Assembly (NCBI GenBank): GCA_913053815.1
Contig: CAJXGK010000023.1
Location: 1 to 13,072, forward strand
Length of the DNA: 13,072 bases
From: an uncultured Rhodanobacteraceae bacterium
GTDB taxonomy: Bacteria; Pseudomonadota; Gammaproteobacteria; Xanthomonadales; Rhodanobacteraceae
Direction of reading: 5' to 3'
Numbering within the stretch: the first letter of the stretch is position 1; each line of letters begins with the position of its first letter. The notes below the pieces were generated by a model, which saw only the letters and a list, made by a program, of their open reading frames with translations, did not search any database and was not told where the DNA came from. The translations under genes were made by a program, and so were the position numbers. Below, piece after piece: positions 1 to 7,489 of this stretch.

Positions 1-999
1 TCGAGTGCGATCTACAAGCGTGCTGAAGATGGCATCGTCCTCGTCAACGAGGACAAGTGCCGAGCGTGGCGCATGTGTGTCTCGGCGTGCCCGTACAAGA
101 AGGTGTACTACAACTGGTCATCCGGCAAGTCGGAGAAGTGCATCCTCTGCTTCCCGCGCCTCGAGGCGGGGCACGCGCCGGCGTGCATGCACTCGTGCGT
201 GGGGCGCATCCGCTACAACGGGATCATGCTCTACGATGCCGACGCTATACTCGATGCGGCTTCGGAGGAGGATGAAAAGGGACTTTATCAGAGCCAGATG
301 CAGATGTTCCTGGATCCTCATGACCCGGAAGTCATTGCCCAGGCGCTACGTGATGGTGTTCCCGAGGACTAGATCGATGCCGCCCAGCGCTCTCCAATTT
401 ACAAGTTGGTGATCGACTGGAAGCTGGCCTTGCCACTGCATCCGGAGTTTCGTACTTTGCCCATGGTTTGGTACATACCGCCGTTGTCCCCGGTACAAAG
501 CGAAAACGAAAAAGGCAACCTACCGAGCGAACAAGATGGGATATTGCCGGATGTCGCAAGCTTACGCATACCAGTGCAATATTTGGCCAATCTATTGACT
601 GCGGGCGATGAACAACCCGTGGTGGCTGCACTCCGTAAGCTGCTCGCCGTACGCCAGTTTATGCGCTCGCGGCAAGTAGATGGAAAGGACAATCAGGCCC
701 CTCTGGACGCAGCAGGACTCAGCGTAGAGCAAGCGGTAGAGATTCACCGTTACCTGGCAATCGCCAACTACGAGGACCGTTTCGTCATTCCTACCAGTCA
801 TCAAGAATCGGCACTGGACGATGTGTATGCCTACCAGGGGCAAGTAGGCTTCAGTTTCGGCAATAGCGCTGGCCGCGGCGTGAGCGAGATCGGCTTGTTC
901 CCACACCGGCACAGCGGTTCTGTCGAAGGGGGTATAGGTTCCAATACGGGATTACAGAAAGAAGTCGCGCAGACCGGTAAATCAGGAAAGACCCGATGA
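1..999 (+). pseudogene. narH: Respiratory nitrate reductase beta subunit NarH, 5'-partial, interrupted by an in-frame TAG
   Basis: NarH is the iron-sulfur subunit that carries electrons from the NarI hemes to the NarG molybdenum site on the cytoplasmic face. The reading frame is open from base 1 and corresponds to roughly residue 198 onward of E. coli NarH. Codons 20-31 read CRAWRMCVSACP, where Trp replaces a cysteine, the hallmark of the [3Fe-4S] cluster in this family. Further Cys ligands follow at KCILCFP and ACMHSC. A TAG stop at 370-372 follows GVPED. The same frame then continues without any shift through IDAAQRSPIYK, LPLHPEFRTLPMVWY and LANYEDRF-like family motifs to TGA at 997-999. 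Both halves are clearly one gene, so this is a nonsense-mutated gene, a base-calling error, or a readthrough case. No good restart site with a ribosome binding site follows the TAG. The first 240 bases are about 62% GC by hand count, higher than the rest. Confidence 0.9.
370..372 (+). other. narH: In-frame amber codon inside narH
   Basis: TAG lies between GVPED and IDAAQRSP in an otherwise continuous NarH frame. A tryptophan (TGG) at this position would be one transition away and fits my memory of related NarH sequences, which read DW(I/L)-x-AA here. TAG is used as a normal terminator at the ends of the TDT gene (3456-3458) and the ABC ATPase gene (11923-11925), so a genome-wide reassignment of TAG is unlikely. 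Confidence 0.9.
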
Positions 1000-1559
1000 A
1001 CCATTCACCATTCAAGAGTCCAATTTACCGGGTGTTGGCTGTGTTGTTGGATTATCCGGATGAGCACTTTTCAGAAGTTCTTGATGAAATCAGGGGCTTT
1101 CTCGAATCCGCAGCGGGACACACCATAGAAGATGCGCAGCGAATAATCAAGGTAATTGAGTGGATGAGCCAGCAGCCTCTACTTGAACTGCAGCAGACCT
1201 ATGGTGAAATCTTCGATTTCGCACCCGATCATTCTCTACATATGACTTATCACCTGTTGGAGGAGCAAGACCGGCGGCGTGGTCCGGCGCTGATTAAACT
1301 CGCAGAACACTATCGAACCGCAGGCCTGCACCTGGCACGCCGCGAATTACCCGATTATTTGCCCGCTATTCTGGAGTATGCCTCGACTATGGAGGCCACC
1401 GCTGCGGCGAACTTCCTGCTTGAAGCAGACGAGGCGGTGGCTGTACTTGAGAAGAATCTTCAGGCTACGGATACCCCCTATTTGGTGCTGGTGAGTGCTA
1501 TTCGACAGCAGGTAAAAGTGGATACAACTGAGACAATGGCTGTTGCAGGAGAGGCGTAA
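996..1559 (+). CDS. narJ: Nitrate reductase assembly chaperone NarJ
   Basis: NarJ is a cytoplasmic chaperone that binds apo-NarG and allows molybdenum cofactor and Fe-S insertion before membrane docking; it is not part of the final enzyme. The 187-residue product is largely helical and shows the family pattern: a start of YRVLAVLLDYPDE, then LQQTYGEIFDF, HLLEEQDRRRGPAL and RRELPDYLPAILEY. It is shorter than E. coli NarJ (236 residues), mainly at the C-terminus, which is common in other proteobacteria. The ATG overlaps the narH TGA (ATGA), with AGGA at 984-987 eight bases upstream, so translation is probably coupled to narH. If the narH amber codon is real, upstream termination could reduce narJ translation through polarity. 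Confidence 0.93.
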   Translation: MNHSPFKSPIYRVLAVLLDYPDEHFSEVLDEIRGFLESAAGHTIEDAQRIIKVIEWMSQQPLLELQQTYGEIFDFAPDHSLHMTYHLLEEQDRRRGPALIKLAEHYRTAGLHLARRELPDYLPAILEYASTMEATAAANFLLEADEAVAVLEKNLQATDTPYLVLVSAIRQQVKVDTTETMAVAGEA

Positions 1560-1561
1560 CC

Positions 1562-2242
1562 ATGAATCTCTTCTTTTTTGGAGTCTACCCTTATTTAGCT
1601 GGAACCATTTTCCTGTTAGGTTCGATTTTTCGCTATGAGCGGGAGCAGGATGGTTGGACCAGCTATTCGAGTCAATTACTCGCCTCAAAACGCTACATGC
1701 TATGGGCAAGCAACTTGTGGCACGTCGGAATATTGTTATTATTCCTGGGCCACTTCGTGGGGATGCTGACCCCGTTTTGGGAATGGCTTGGTGTCGGCGT
1801 TTTAGTACACGAATGGATAGCTATGGTTGCGGGGATCACCTTCGGGATTGTAGCCATGATCGGTGGGACCCTGCTTCTTCTACGTCGCTACCTGAACTCG
1901 CGAGTACGAGCGAATACCCGCTTTAATGACCTGGTAGTACTCATCTGGATCCTGATTACCCTGCTTCTGGGATTGGGTACAGAGTACATCACGATTCCGG
2001 CACTCCTGCATGGCAACACAGCTATCATGTCGAACTTGGAGGCGTATGTACAAAGTATCGCAACTTTTCGCCCTGATCCAGCCCAACTGAATGCGATACC
2101 TTGGATATTCAAGGTACACATATTATTCGGCATGACCGTTTTCCTGATTTTTCCATTTACCCGTCTGGTGCATATCTGGACAGTACCCTTGAATTATCTG
2201 GTACGCCGCTATCAGATTGTACGGGCTCGACGTATGGCCTAA
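1562..2242 (+). CDS. narI: Respiratory nitrate reductase gamma subunit NarI (diheme cytochrome b)
   Basis: NarI is the membrane subunit that oxidizes quinol and passes electrons through two b hemes to NarH. The 226-residue protein has about five hydrophobic segments, starting at MNLFFFGVYPYLAGTIFLLG. The four expected heme-ligand histidines are visible: H54 (NLWHVG) and H64 (LGHFVG) in one pair, H186 (FKVHIL) and H204 (RLVHIW) in the other. Their spacing matches E. coli H56/H66 and H187/H205. The start is 2 bp after the narJ stop, with GGAGAGG at 1548-1554 seven bases upstream. The gene looks intact and ends the narGHJI operon. Confidence 0.95.
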   Translation: MNLFFFGVYPYLAGTIFLLGSIFRYEREQDGWTSYSSQLLASKRYMLWASNLWHVGILLLFLGHFVGMLTPFWEWLGVGVLVHEWIAMVAGITFGIVAMIGGTLLLLRRYLNSRVRANTRFNDLVVLIWILITLLLGLGTEYITIPALLHGNTAIMSNLEAYVQSIATFRPDPAQLNAIPWIFKVHILFGMTVFLIFPFTRLVHIWTVPLNYLVRRYQIVRARRMA

Positions 2243-2284
2243 TGGGCAAGCAGTCTGCATGAGCATAAATCAACATGGGTGTAG

Positions 2285-2304
2285 CACTGAGACAGTAATC
2301 AGTG
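2285..2304. repeat. Inverted repeat downstream of narI
   Basis: CACTGA (2285-2290) and TCAGTG (2299-2304) form a perfect 6-bp dyad around an 8-base centre in the 142-bp gap between narI and the TDT gene. There is no T-run, so it is not a typical intrinsic terminator. It could be a weak RNA hairpin or an operator; no function can be assigned. Confidence 0.35.
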
Positions 2305-2384
2305 AACCCCGGGTGGTGGTGGGGATGATCCGTGGGCACTATGGGTTCAAGGCCTGAGAAGGTTCTGACGGATGCGAGTAAATT

Positions 2385-3458
2385 ATGAATAAGAACGATT
2401 CATCGCTCACCCCCATAAGTCTTAAATCAACTTTAGAGATGTTGAACCCAGCCTATTTTGCTCTGGTCATGGCAACCGGAATTGTATCGATCGCATCCTG
2501 GCTGTTGGGAATGCACCGGATCGCAGAGGTTCTTTTAGTCATAAATGTCGTTGCATTTGTCACGCTTTGGATTCTCACTATACTGCGTGCATTCATGTAT
2601 ACACAAAGGTTTTTCTCAGACCTGACCAATCACAAACTTGGTGTAGGTTTTTTTACAATGATAGCTGGAAGTGGTACGTTAGGTAGTCAAATTTTACTGA
2701 TAACTCATAACGTAACGATTGCATTCTGGTTGTGGATCTTGACCCTATTTCTGTGGTTAGTTTTGATCTATACCGTATTTACAGCATTTACTGTAAAGGA
2801 AACCAAGCCCCCTATTGAAAACAGCCTAAATGGAGGCTGGCTTGTCGCAATAGTGGGCACCCAATCAGTTTCTATCCTGGGTGCGCAGCTCGCTGGCAAT
2901 TTTCCGGCATGGCACTCGATCTTAATGTTTTTTGCCTTAGCCATGTGGCTGGGTGGGGGGATGCTGTATATATGGATCATTTCAATGATCTTTTATAGGT
3001 ATATGTTTTTTCGGTTACGCGCGGATGAATTTACTTCACCCTATTGGATCAATATGGGGGCGACAGCTATTACTACACTTGCGGGCGCTACCTTAATTAT
3101 AGAAGGACATAATATATCCTTTATGGTCGGGATGATGCCATTTCTAAAGGGCTTTACCTTATTCTTCTGGGCAGCTGGAACATGGTGGATTCCAATGCTC
3201 GTGATTCTGGGCATATGGAGATATGTGTACTGTAGATTCCCACTTCGCTACGACCCATTACACTGGGGTGGGGTATTCCCACTAGGTATGTATACCGCGT
3301 GCACACTATTATTAGCACGGGCTTTGGGGACGCCTTTCCTTACTGAGATACCCAAGTATTTTATTTTTGTTGCGTTGCTCGCGTGGATAGCGACCTTTTT
3401 AGGTCTTTTGGCTACGTGGGTTCACTACGGAAGAGAATCATGGAGTTCCAATCGGTAG
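2385..3458 (+). CDS. TDT/TehA family anion channel or transporter
   Basis: This 357-residue membrane protein has about ten hydrophobic segments and resembles the tellurite-resistance/dicarboxylate transporter (TDT, SLAC1/TehA) family. Recognizable parts are the N-terminal LNPAYFALVMATGIVSIA and the C-terminal HWGGVFPLGMYTACTLLLAR. Family members move anions such as dicarboxylates, sulfite, nitrate or chloride; I cannot tell the substrate from sequence. Its place after narI makes nitrate or nitrite movement a reasonable inference but nothing more. Start: ATG with a weak GAG at 2376-2378. The gene is clearly AT-richer than its neighbours: the rows at 2641-2700 and 3001-3060 are 35% and 40% GC by hand count, which hints at separate acquisition. 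A 45-bp gap separates it from the next gene, so cotranscription is likely. Confidence 0.8.
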   Translation: MNKNDSSLTPISLKSTLEMLNPAYFALVMATGIVSIASWLLGMHRIAEVLLVINVVAFVTLWILTILRAFMYTQRFFSDLTNHKLGVGFFTMIAGSGTLGSQILLITHNVTIAFWLWILTLFLWLVLIYTVFTAFTVKETKPPIENSLNGGWLVAIVGTQSVSILGAQLAGNFPAWHSILMFFALAMWLGGGMLYIWIISMIFYRYMFFRLRADEFTSPYWINMGATAITTLAGATLIIEGHNISFMVGMMPFLKGFTLFFWAAGTWWIPMLVILGIWRYVYCRFPLRYDPLHWGGVFPLGMYTACTLLLARALGTPFLTEIPKYFIFVALLAWIATFLGLLATWVHYGRESWSSNR

Positions 3459-3503
3459 AATTCTGAATAACCTTTAGTTGTTGTAGGTAACAGGAGAAAT
3501 CTG

Positions 3504-4028
3504 ATGAAAGTAAATAAGATGTTCATAAGTGTGTTAATTATGGCACTGTCCATACTTGCTTTGCCAGCAGCCCATGCAGGCATGTCAGCGAAGAAAGAAA
3601 TGGCGAGATCACACATGTATTTCAGGCAGCATACTTTTAATTTTGGCCCCTATTTTTATCAATACCATCCAGGACCCCACTGGGACCTTGTGAATGCCAA
3701 GAAGTTGCATTTAAGTCCAACTCAGATTAAGGCGGAAGAACACCTTGTCAAGGGGATGAAACAAGATACGATGCGTGGGATCAGGGATCTCAAGGCCGCC
3801 TATCGGCGTTATAAGAATGACGCCAGGCAGCAAGCTCCTAAGATTAGTACACTGATTCGTGATGTTAAGGCGGTTGGTCATACTCAGGCCTATCTTGCTT
3901 ACGAAATGATTCCTTATCACCTCAAAGGTTACCGACTCCTCAATAATACTCAGAAGGTGATCTATAAGCGTTTAGCTCAGGCAAACTGGACGCGGATCAT
4001 GGATATGAAGAAAATGCGCAAGCATTGA
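3504..4028 (+). CDS. Secreted Spy/CpxP-like (LTxxQ-type) small protein
   Basis: The 174-residue product starts with a clear signal peptide (MKVNKMF, hydrophobic core ISVLIMALSILALP, likely cleavage after AHA at residue 25), so it is periplasmic. The mature part is basic, helical and rich in His and Tyr (HTFNFGPYFYQYHPGPHW at 43-60). It has two LxxxQ motifs, LSPTQ at 70-74 and LNNTQ at 146-150, spaced like those of Spy/CpxP proteins, which act as periplasmic chaperones or metal/envelope-stress sensors. The match is by pattern only, so the family call is moderate. AGGAG at 3492-3496 lies seven bases before ATG. It probably shares a transcript with the TDT gene. No convincing terminator follows. 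Confidence 0.65.
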   Translation: MKVNKMFISVLIMALSILALPAAHAGMSAKKEMARSHMYFRQHTFNFGPYFYQYHPGPHWDLVNAKKLHLSPTQIKAEEHLVKGMKQDTMRGIRDLKAAYRRYKNDARQQAPKISTLIRDVKAVGHTQAYLAYEMIPYHLKGYRLLNNTQKVIYKRLAQANWTRIMDMKKMRKH

Positions 4029-4113
4029 CCAAGTTAGCACAACATCCAGTGCTTACGTCACGTGCACCAAGAGATTGAAAGGAATATCATCCCTAAAGTA
4101 AGTCCATGATTAA

Positions 4114-4223
4114 CCATAACTCCGAGATAGCAGCCCTGAGTTCGGTAACGAATACGGTCTGCTGTCCGTGGCCTTGACGGCCACCAGGGTTACGGCGGAA
4201 ACGCCGTAGCCTCCCGTGTTTGG
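4114..4223 (+). ncRNA. Structured moaA leader, candidate Moco riboswitch
   Basis: The 209-bp gap before moaA holds a dense set of possible RNA stems. CCA-(U)-AAC (4114-4120) can pair with GUUUGG (4218-4223) to close the domain. AUAGCAG (4127-4133) pairs with CUGCUGU (4159-4165). Inside it GUUCG/CGAAU (4140-4153) is capped by the GNRA tetraloop GUAA. GUGGCC/GGCCAC (4168-4184) follows. Then a roughly 10-bp stem (4188-4211) with perfect core UACGGCG/CGCCGUA is capped by GAAA. The closing stem ends one base before AAGGAG (4225-4230), the moaA ribosome binding site, so ligand-dependent control of translation is plausible. Location, size and the GNRA loops fit the Moco RNA motif known upstream of moaA in many proteobacteria. 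I could not compare it with the family consensus. Confidence 0.65.
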
Positions 4224-4237
4224 AAAGGAGTGCAATG

Positions 4238-5221
4238 ATGGTTCAGTTTGTCGATCGGTATGGTCGTAGGTTTCCCTATCTGCGCCTGTCGGTAATACCT
4301 GCTTGCAATTTCCGTTGCACCTATTGTTTGCCCGGAGGCTATCGCCCCGAGGCAGGAATGAAAGGGCCGTTGTCTCTGGCCGAGATGGGTCGGTTGCTGC
4401 GTGGCTTTGCCATGCTGGGCATGCACAAGTTGCGCTTGACCGGGGGCGAGCCGAGTTTGCGACGGGATCTGGTCAGGGTCATCGAGATGGCCGCAGCAAC
4501 TCCGGGAGTCACAAAGGTCGCCATGACCACCAACGGTTGTCTGCTCAAGCGCCGCTTGTCCGACTGGTGCGCGGCCGGTCTTACCGCGCTCAACGTTAGT
4601 GTCGATACCCTGGATAGCCCACGTTTTGCTGCGATAACCGGTCATGATCGCCTAGATGAAATCCTCGCTGGGATCGATCTGGCCCTGGCCTCCCGTCTAA
4701 CCTCCGTCAAGCTGAATGCGGTGCTGATGCGGGGAGTCAATGATGAGGAATTGCCAGCATGGCTTGATTATCTGCGTGAGCGGCCGCTTACGGTACGCTT
4801 CATTGAACTGATGCAAACCGGTGAGAATCGGGTCTTCTTCCAGCGTCATCATGTGCGCGCCGATAGTCTGCAAGGAGTCTTGCGGGCCCAGGGTTGGCAA
4901 GAACGGGCACGGGCCAGTGATGCCGGCCCGGCCCGTGAATTTGCGCATCCGGATTATGCTGGGCGTATTGGCATTATCGCGCCGTATTCGAAGGACTTCT
5001 GCAAGGCTTGCAATCGTCTACGCGTTACCTCGGCGGGTGATTTGCGACTATGCCTGTTTGGTGAATTCGGCATACCCCTGCGGCATTACTTGCAAGACGA
5101 TGCTCAGCAACCTGAGTTGGTGGCTGCGATTCTTGGCCAGATCGGCCAGAAACATGCCGGTCATGCTTTGCTGCAAGGGCATACCGGTATCACCCCACAC
5201 CTTGCAGCGACCGGAGGTTGA
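4238..5221 (+). CDS. moaA: GTP 3',8-cyclase MoaA
   Basis: MoaA is a radical SAM enzyme that, with MoaC, turns GTP into cyclic pyranopterin monophosphate, the first step of molybdenum cofactor synthesis. The 327-residue product has the N-terminal radical-SAM motif CNFRCTYC (C23, C27, C30) after YLRLSVIPA, LTGGEPSLR at 67-75, MTTNG at 96-100, and the C-terminal second cluster motif CKACNR with C255, C258 and C272 (CxxC-x13-C). It ends in the Gly-Gly tail typical of MoaA. Start choice: AAGGAG at 4225-4230 is seven bases before ATG 4238; ATG 4235 is also possible but closer, and an in-frame TTG at 4220 would precede the ribosome binding site. It heads the Moco/mod operon, behind the candidate riboswitch. 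Confidence 0.95.
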   Translation: MVQFVDRYGRRFPYLRLSVIPACNFRCTYCLPGGYRPEAGMKGPLSLAEMGRLLRGFAMLGMHKLRLTGGEPSLRRDLVRVIEMAAATPGVTKVAMTTNGCLLKRRLSDWCAAGLTALNVSVDTLDSPRFAAITGHDRLDEILAGIDLALASRLTSVKLNAVLMRGVNDEELPAWLDYLRERPLTVRFIELMQTGENRVFFQRHHVRADSLQGVLRAQGWQERARASDAGPAREFAHPDYAGRIGIIAPYSKDFCKACNRLRVTSAGDLRLCLFGEFGIPLRHYLQDDAQQPELVAAILGQIGQKHAGHALLQGHTGITPHLAATGG

Positions 5222-5222
5222 G

Positions 5223-6236
5223 ATGAGCACCCATGCCCACGCAGGCAGTGATCCTGGACACTTCCATATGGCCGATGTCCGCAGCAAGCGCCCCACCCGG
5301 CGGCGGGCGGTGGCCTGTGGAGAGTTTTACCCCGGCCCGCTCGCCTATCCGTTGATCATCGAGCGACGGCTGCCCAAGGGCGATGCTCTGACTATGGCCG
5401 AAATTGCCGGTTTGCAAGGCGCCAAACAGGCCGCAGCGTTAATCCCGCTGTGTCACCCTTTGCCGCTGGATCTGGTCGAAGTACGGTGTCTGCCGGTTGC
5501 CGAGCGAAACTGTATCCGGGTGTATTGTGAAGTGGCCACTACCGCCCGAACCGGGGTCGAGATGGAGGCCCTGGCCGGCAGCAGTGCGGCGTTGCTTACC
5601 TTGTACGACTTGACCAAGCCGGTGGAACCGGCACTGACCATGGGCGCGATCCGCCTGTTGTTCAAAGAAGGGGGCAAACGCGGCTTGTGGATTCATCCCG
5701 ACGGCATGAGCGCAAGCGAACGCGAGCAATACCAACCACACGGGCCGGCACGTCTGGAGGGGATTCGTACGGTGGTGCTGACACTGAGCGATCGCGCCCA
5801 TCAAGGCCAGTATGCAGACACCTCAGGTCCCTTGTTGGTCGAGGCACTCGAAGCACTGGGGGCCGAGGTGGTGGATACCAGGATCATGCCGGATGATGCC
5901 GAGGCGTTGACCGCGCAGCTCCGACAATTCCCGGCCCAGGCCATCCGGCTGGTGTTGTGTACCGGTGGCACCGGGCTTGGCCCCCGTGACCGCACTCCCG
6001 AGGCCTTGGCCATGTTGGGGGGCTGCCGGGTTCCGGGCATAGGGGAATATTTCCGCAGTGAAAGCAGTCAGCACACTCCCTTGGCCTGCCTGAGTCGGGC
6101 GGATGCAGTGCAGTTGGGCGAGATGCTGGTGATCGCCTTACCGGGTAGTCCCCGTGCGGTGCAGCAGGGCATGGCTATTCTGGCGCCGATTCTGGCCCAT
6201 GCTGTGGCGATGGCCGATGGGGAGGGCCATCCATGA
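5223..6236 (+). CDS. moaCB: Bifunctional MoaC-MogA/MoaB fusion protein
   Basis: One 337-residue chain joins two Moco enzymes. Residues about 16-155 are MoaC, the cPMP synthase partner of MoaA: KGDALTMAEIAGLQGAK, LIPLCHPLPLDLVEV, TARTGVEMEAL, LYDLTK. Its catalytic residues K52, H78, D129 and K132 match E. coli K51, H77, D128 and K131. Residues about 180-333 are a MogA/MoaB-type molybdopterin adenylyltransferase: VVLTLSDRAHQGQYADTSG, CTGGTGLGPRDRTPEA, PGIGEYFR, ALPGSPRAV. A linker of about 25 residues rich in charged and polar side chains separates the domains. Both domains look complete. The ATG is one base after the moaA stop, with GGAGG at 5213-5217. An in-frame open extension upstream over moaA is not needed. 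MoaC-MogA fusions are known in some bacteria. Confidence 0.93.
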   Translation: MSTHAHAGSDPGHFHMADVRSKRPTRRRAVACGEFYPGPLAYPLIIERRLPKGDALTMAEIAGLQGAKQAAALIPLCHPLPLDLVEVRCLPVAERNCIRVYCEVATTARTGVEMEALAGSSAALLTLYDLTKPVEPALTMGAIRLLFKEGGKRGLWIHPDGMSASEREQYQPHGPARLEGIRTVVLTLSDRAHQGQYADTSGPLLVEALEALGAEVVDTRIMPDDAEALTAQLRQFPAQAIRLVLCTGGTGLGPRDRTPEALAMLGGCRVPGIGEYFRSESSQHTPLACLSRADAVQLGEMLVIALPGSPRAVQQGMAILAPILAHAVAMADGEGHP

Positions 6237-7489
6237 TTGGCTACGCAGAAGCACTCAGTAAAGTCATCAAGAACAGTGCTCCCACGGGTACCGAGTCGTG
6301 CTCTGCCCGGCAGGCGCTGGGTAGGATTTTGGCCCAGCCGATTTCGAGCCCGGTAGATCTGCCGCCGTTTACCAATTCGGCGATGGATGGGTTTGCATTG
6401 CGCCGCACCGGTTCAGAATGGCCGGTGGGTCATGAGTTTGAGGTGGCGGGCGAGCTGGCTGCCGGCGATGGCCGTGAGGTCGAGTCTGCTGAGGCCTGGG
6501 AGATCATGACCGGAGCCCCGGTCCCACAGGATACGGATCGGGTGATCCCGGTTGAGCAGGTCACCCTGGTCAAGAAACATGCCGATGGTCATCCCGCGCG
6601 AATTCGCCTGGATGCAGCCGTTCGCTGCGGGCAGAATGTGCGCCGGCAGGGCTCGGATGTTGAGCGTGGTGGCCCTGTGCTGCAACCGGCGACCGTACTG
6701 CGCCCTCGCCATCTGATGATGCTGGCCGCCCTCGGCATCGAGCGGATAGAGGTTACGCGGCGGCCGCGTGCGGCCATTCTGTGTACCGGCAATGAGCTGG
6801 TTGATGATCCCGGCCAAGCCCTGGCCGCAGGTCAGATTTGGAATTCCAACGGTCCGTATCTGGCGGCTTGTCTGCAGGCGGCGGGGGCCGAGGTCGTCTA
6901 TCGACAGACCGTCACCGATACGCCTCAGGCCTATGCAAAGGCCGTCCGGCAAGCCCTGGATGCAGGCATCGATTTGCTGCTCAGTAGCGGGGCAGTATCT
7001 ATGGGGCGTTACGATTGCGTACCGCAGGCGCTGGCGCAATTGAACGCTACCATCCATTTCCACAAGGCCAGGGTGCGACCGGGTAAACCTATCCTGTTGG
7101 CCCAGCTGGCGCAGGGTCCCTTGGTGTTCGGTCTGCCGGGGAATCCCATGGCGGTTGCGGTAGGTATGCGGTTTCTGGTCGAGCCGGCACTGCGAGTGAT
7201 GCTGGGTCTTGCTAGTGAGCGCCCGGTGCATGCGCGCCTGCTTGAGCCGGCCTCTTCCAAACCCGGATTGCGGATGCATTTCAAGGCCCGGCTGGGTGCC
7301 ACGGATGACGGCCAACTGACCGTAAGCATTCTGCAAGGGCAACAGTCGTATCGCATCCAGCCCTTGCTTGAGGCCAATGCCTGGGCGATCGGGCCTGAAC
7401 AGCCTGGCGATTTGCCCGCTGGCAGCATGCTTGAGGTCTATAGCCTTGGTCACCTTGATTCTTTCGGTATAGCTACGAGGTGCGTATGA
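6233..7489 (+). CDS. moeA: Molybdopterin molybdenumtransferase MoeA
   Basis: MoeA inserts molybdate into adenylated molybdopterin made by the MogA domain. The 418-residue protein has the full family layout: DLPPFTNSAMDGFALR (about 42-57, D52), EIMTGAPVPQDTDRVIPVEQ (90-109), GQNVRRQGSD (133-142), the MoaB-like core ILCTGNELV (182-190) with SSGAVSMGRYD (251-261), KARVRPGKP and VFGLPGNPMAV (298-308), then the C-terminal domain IV. The length is typical. The ATG overlaps the moaCB TGA by four bases (ATGA), with GGAGG at 6221-6225 seven bases upstream. It acts directly after the gene product encoded just before it. Confidence 0.95.
   Translation: MIGYAEALSKVIKNSAPTGTESCSARQALGRILAQPISSPVDLPPFTNSAMDGFALRRTGSEWPVGHEFEVAGELAAGDGREVESAEAWEIMTGAPVPQDTDRVIPVEQVTLVKKHADGHPARIRLDAAVRCGQNVRRQGSDVERGGPVLQPATVLRPRHLMMLAALGIERIEVTRRPRAAILCTGNELVDDPGQALAAGQIWNSNGPYLAACLQAAGAEVVYRQTVTDTPQAYAKAVRQALDAGIDLLLSSGAVSMGRYDCVPQALAQLNATIHFHKARVRPGKPILLAQLAQGPLVFGLPGNPMAVAVGMRFLVEPALRVMLGLASERPVHARLLEPASSKPGLRMHFKARLGATDDGQLTVSILQGQQSYRIQPLLEANAWAIGPEQPGDLPAGSMLEVYSLGHLDSFGIATRCV

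Noticed and set aside
370..372. Reassigned TAG codon or pyrrolysine
   Set aside because: TAG ends the TDT gene and modC normally, and NarH is not a pyrrolysine protein, so a mutation or error is simpler.
5..412. Ser/Arg-rich open frame at the left edge
   Set aside because: Another frame over narH; low-complexity arginine/serine composition and no homology visible.
4070..4113. TTGAAA at 4075-4080 as a moaA promoter -35, or an FNR site
   Set aside because: No good -10 at 16-18 bases, and the second half-site does not fit TTGAT-N4-ATCAA; the promoter of the Moco operon remains unidentified.
4821..5222. Open frame extending moaCB upstream by 134 codons over moaA
   Set aside because: It overlaps the conserved C-terminal half of moaA in another frame and has no MoaC-like content; ATG 5223 has a good ribosome binding site and begins just before the MoaC domain.
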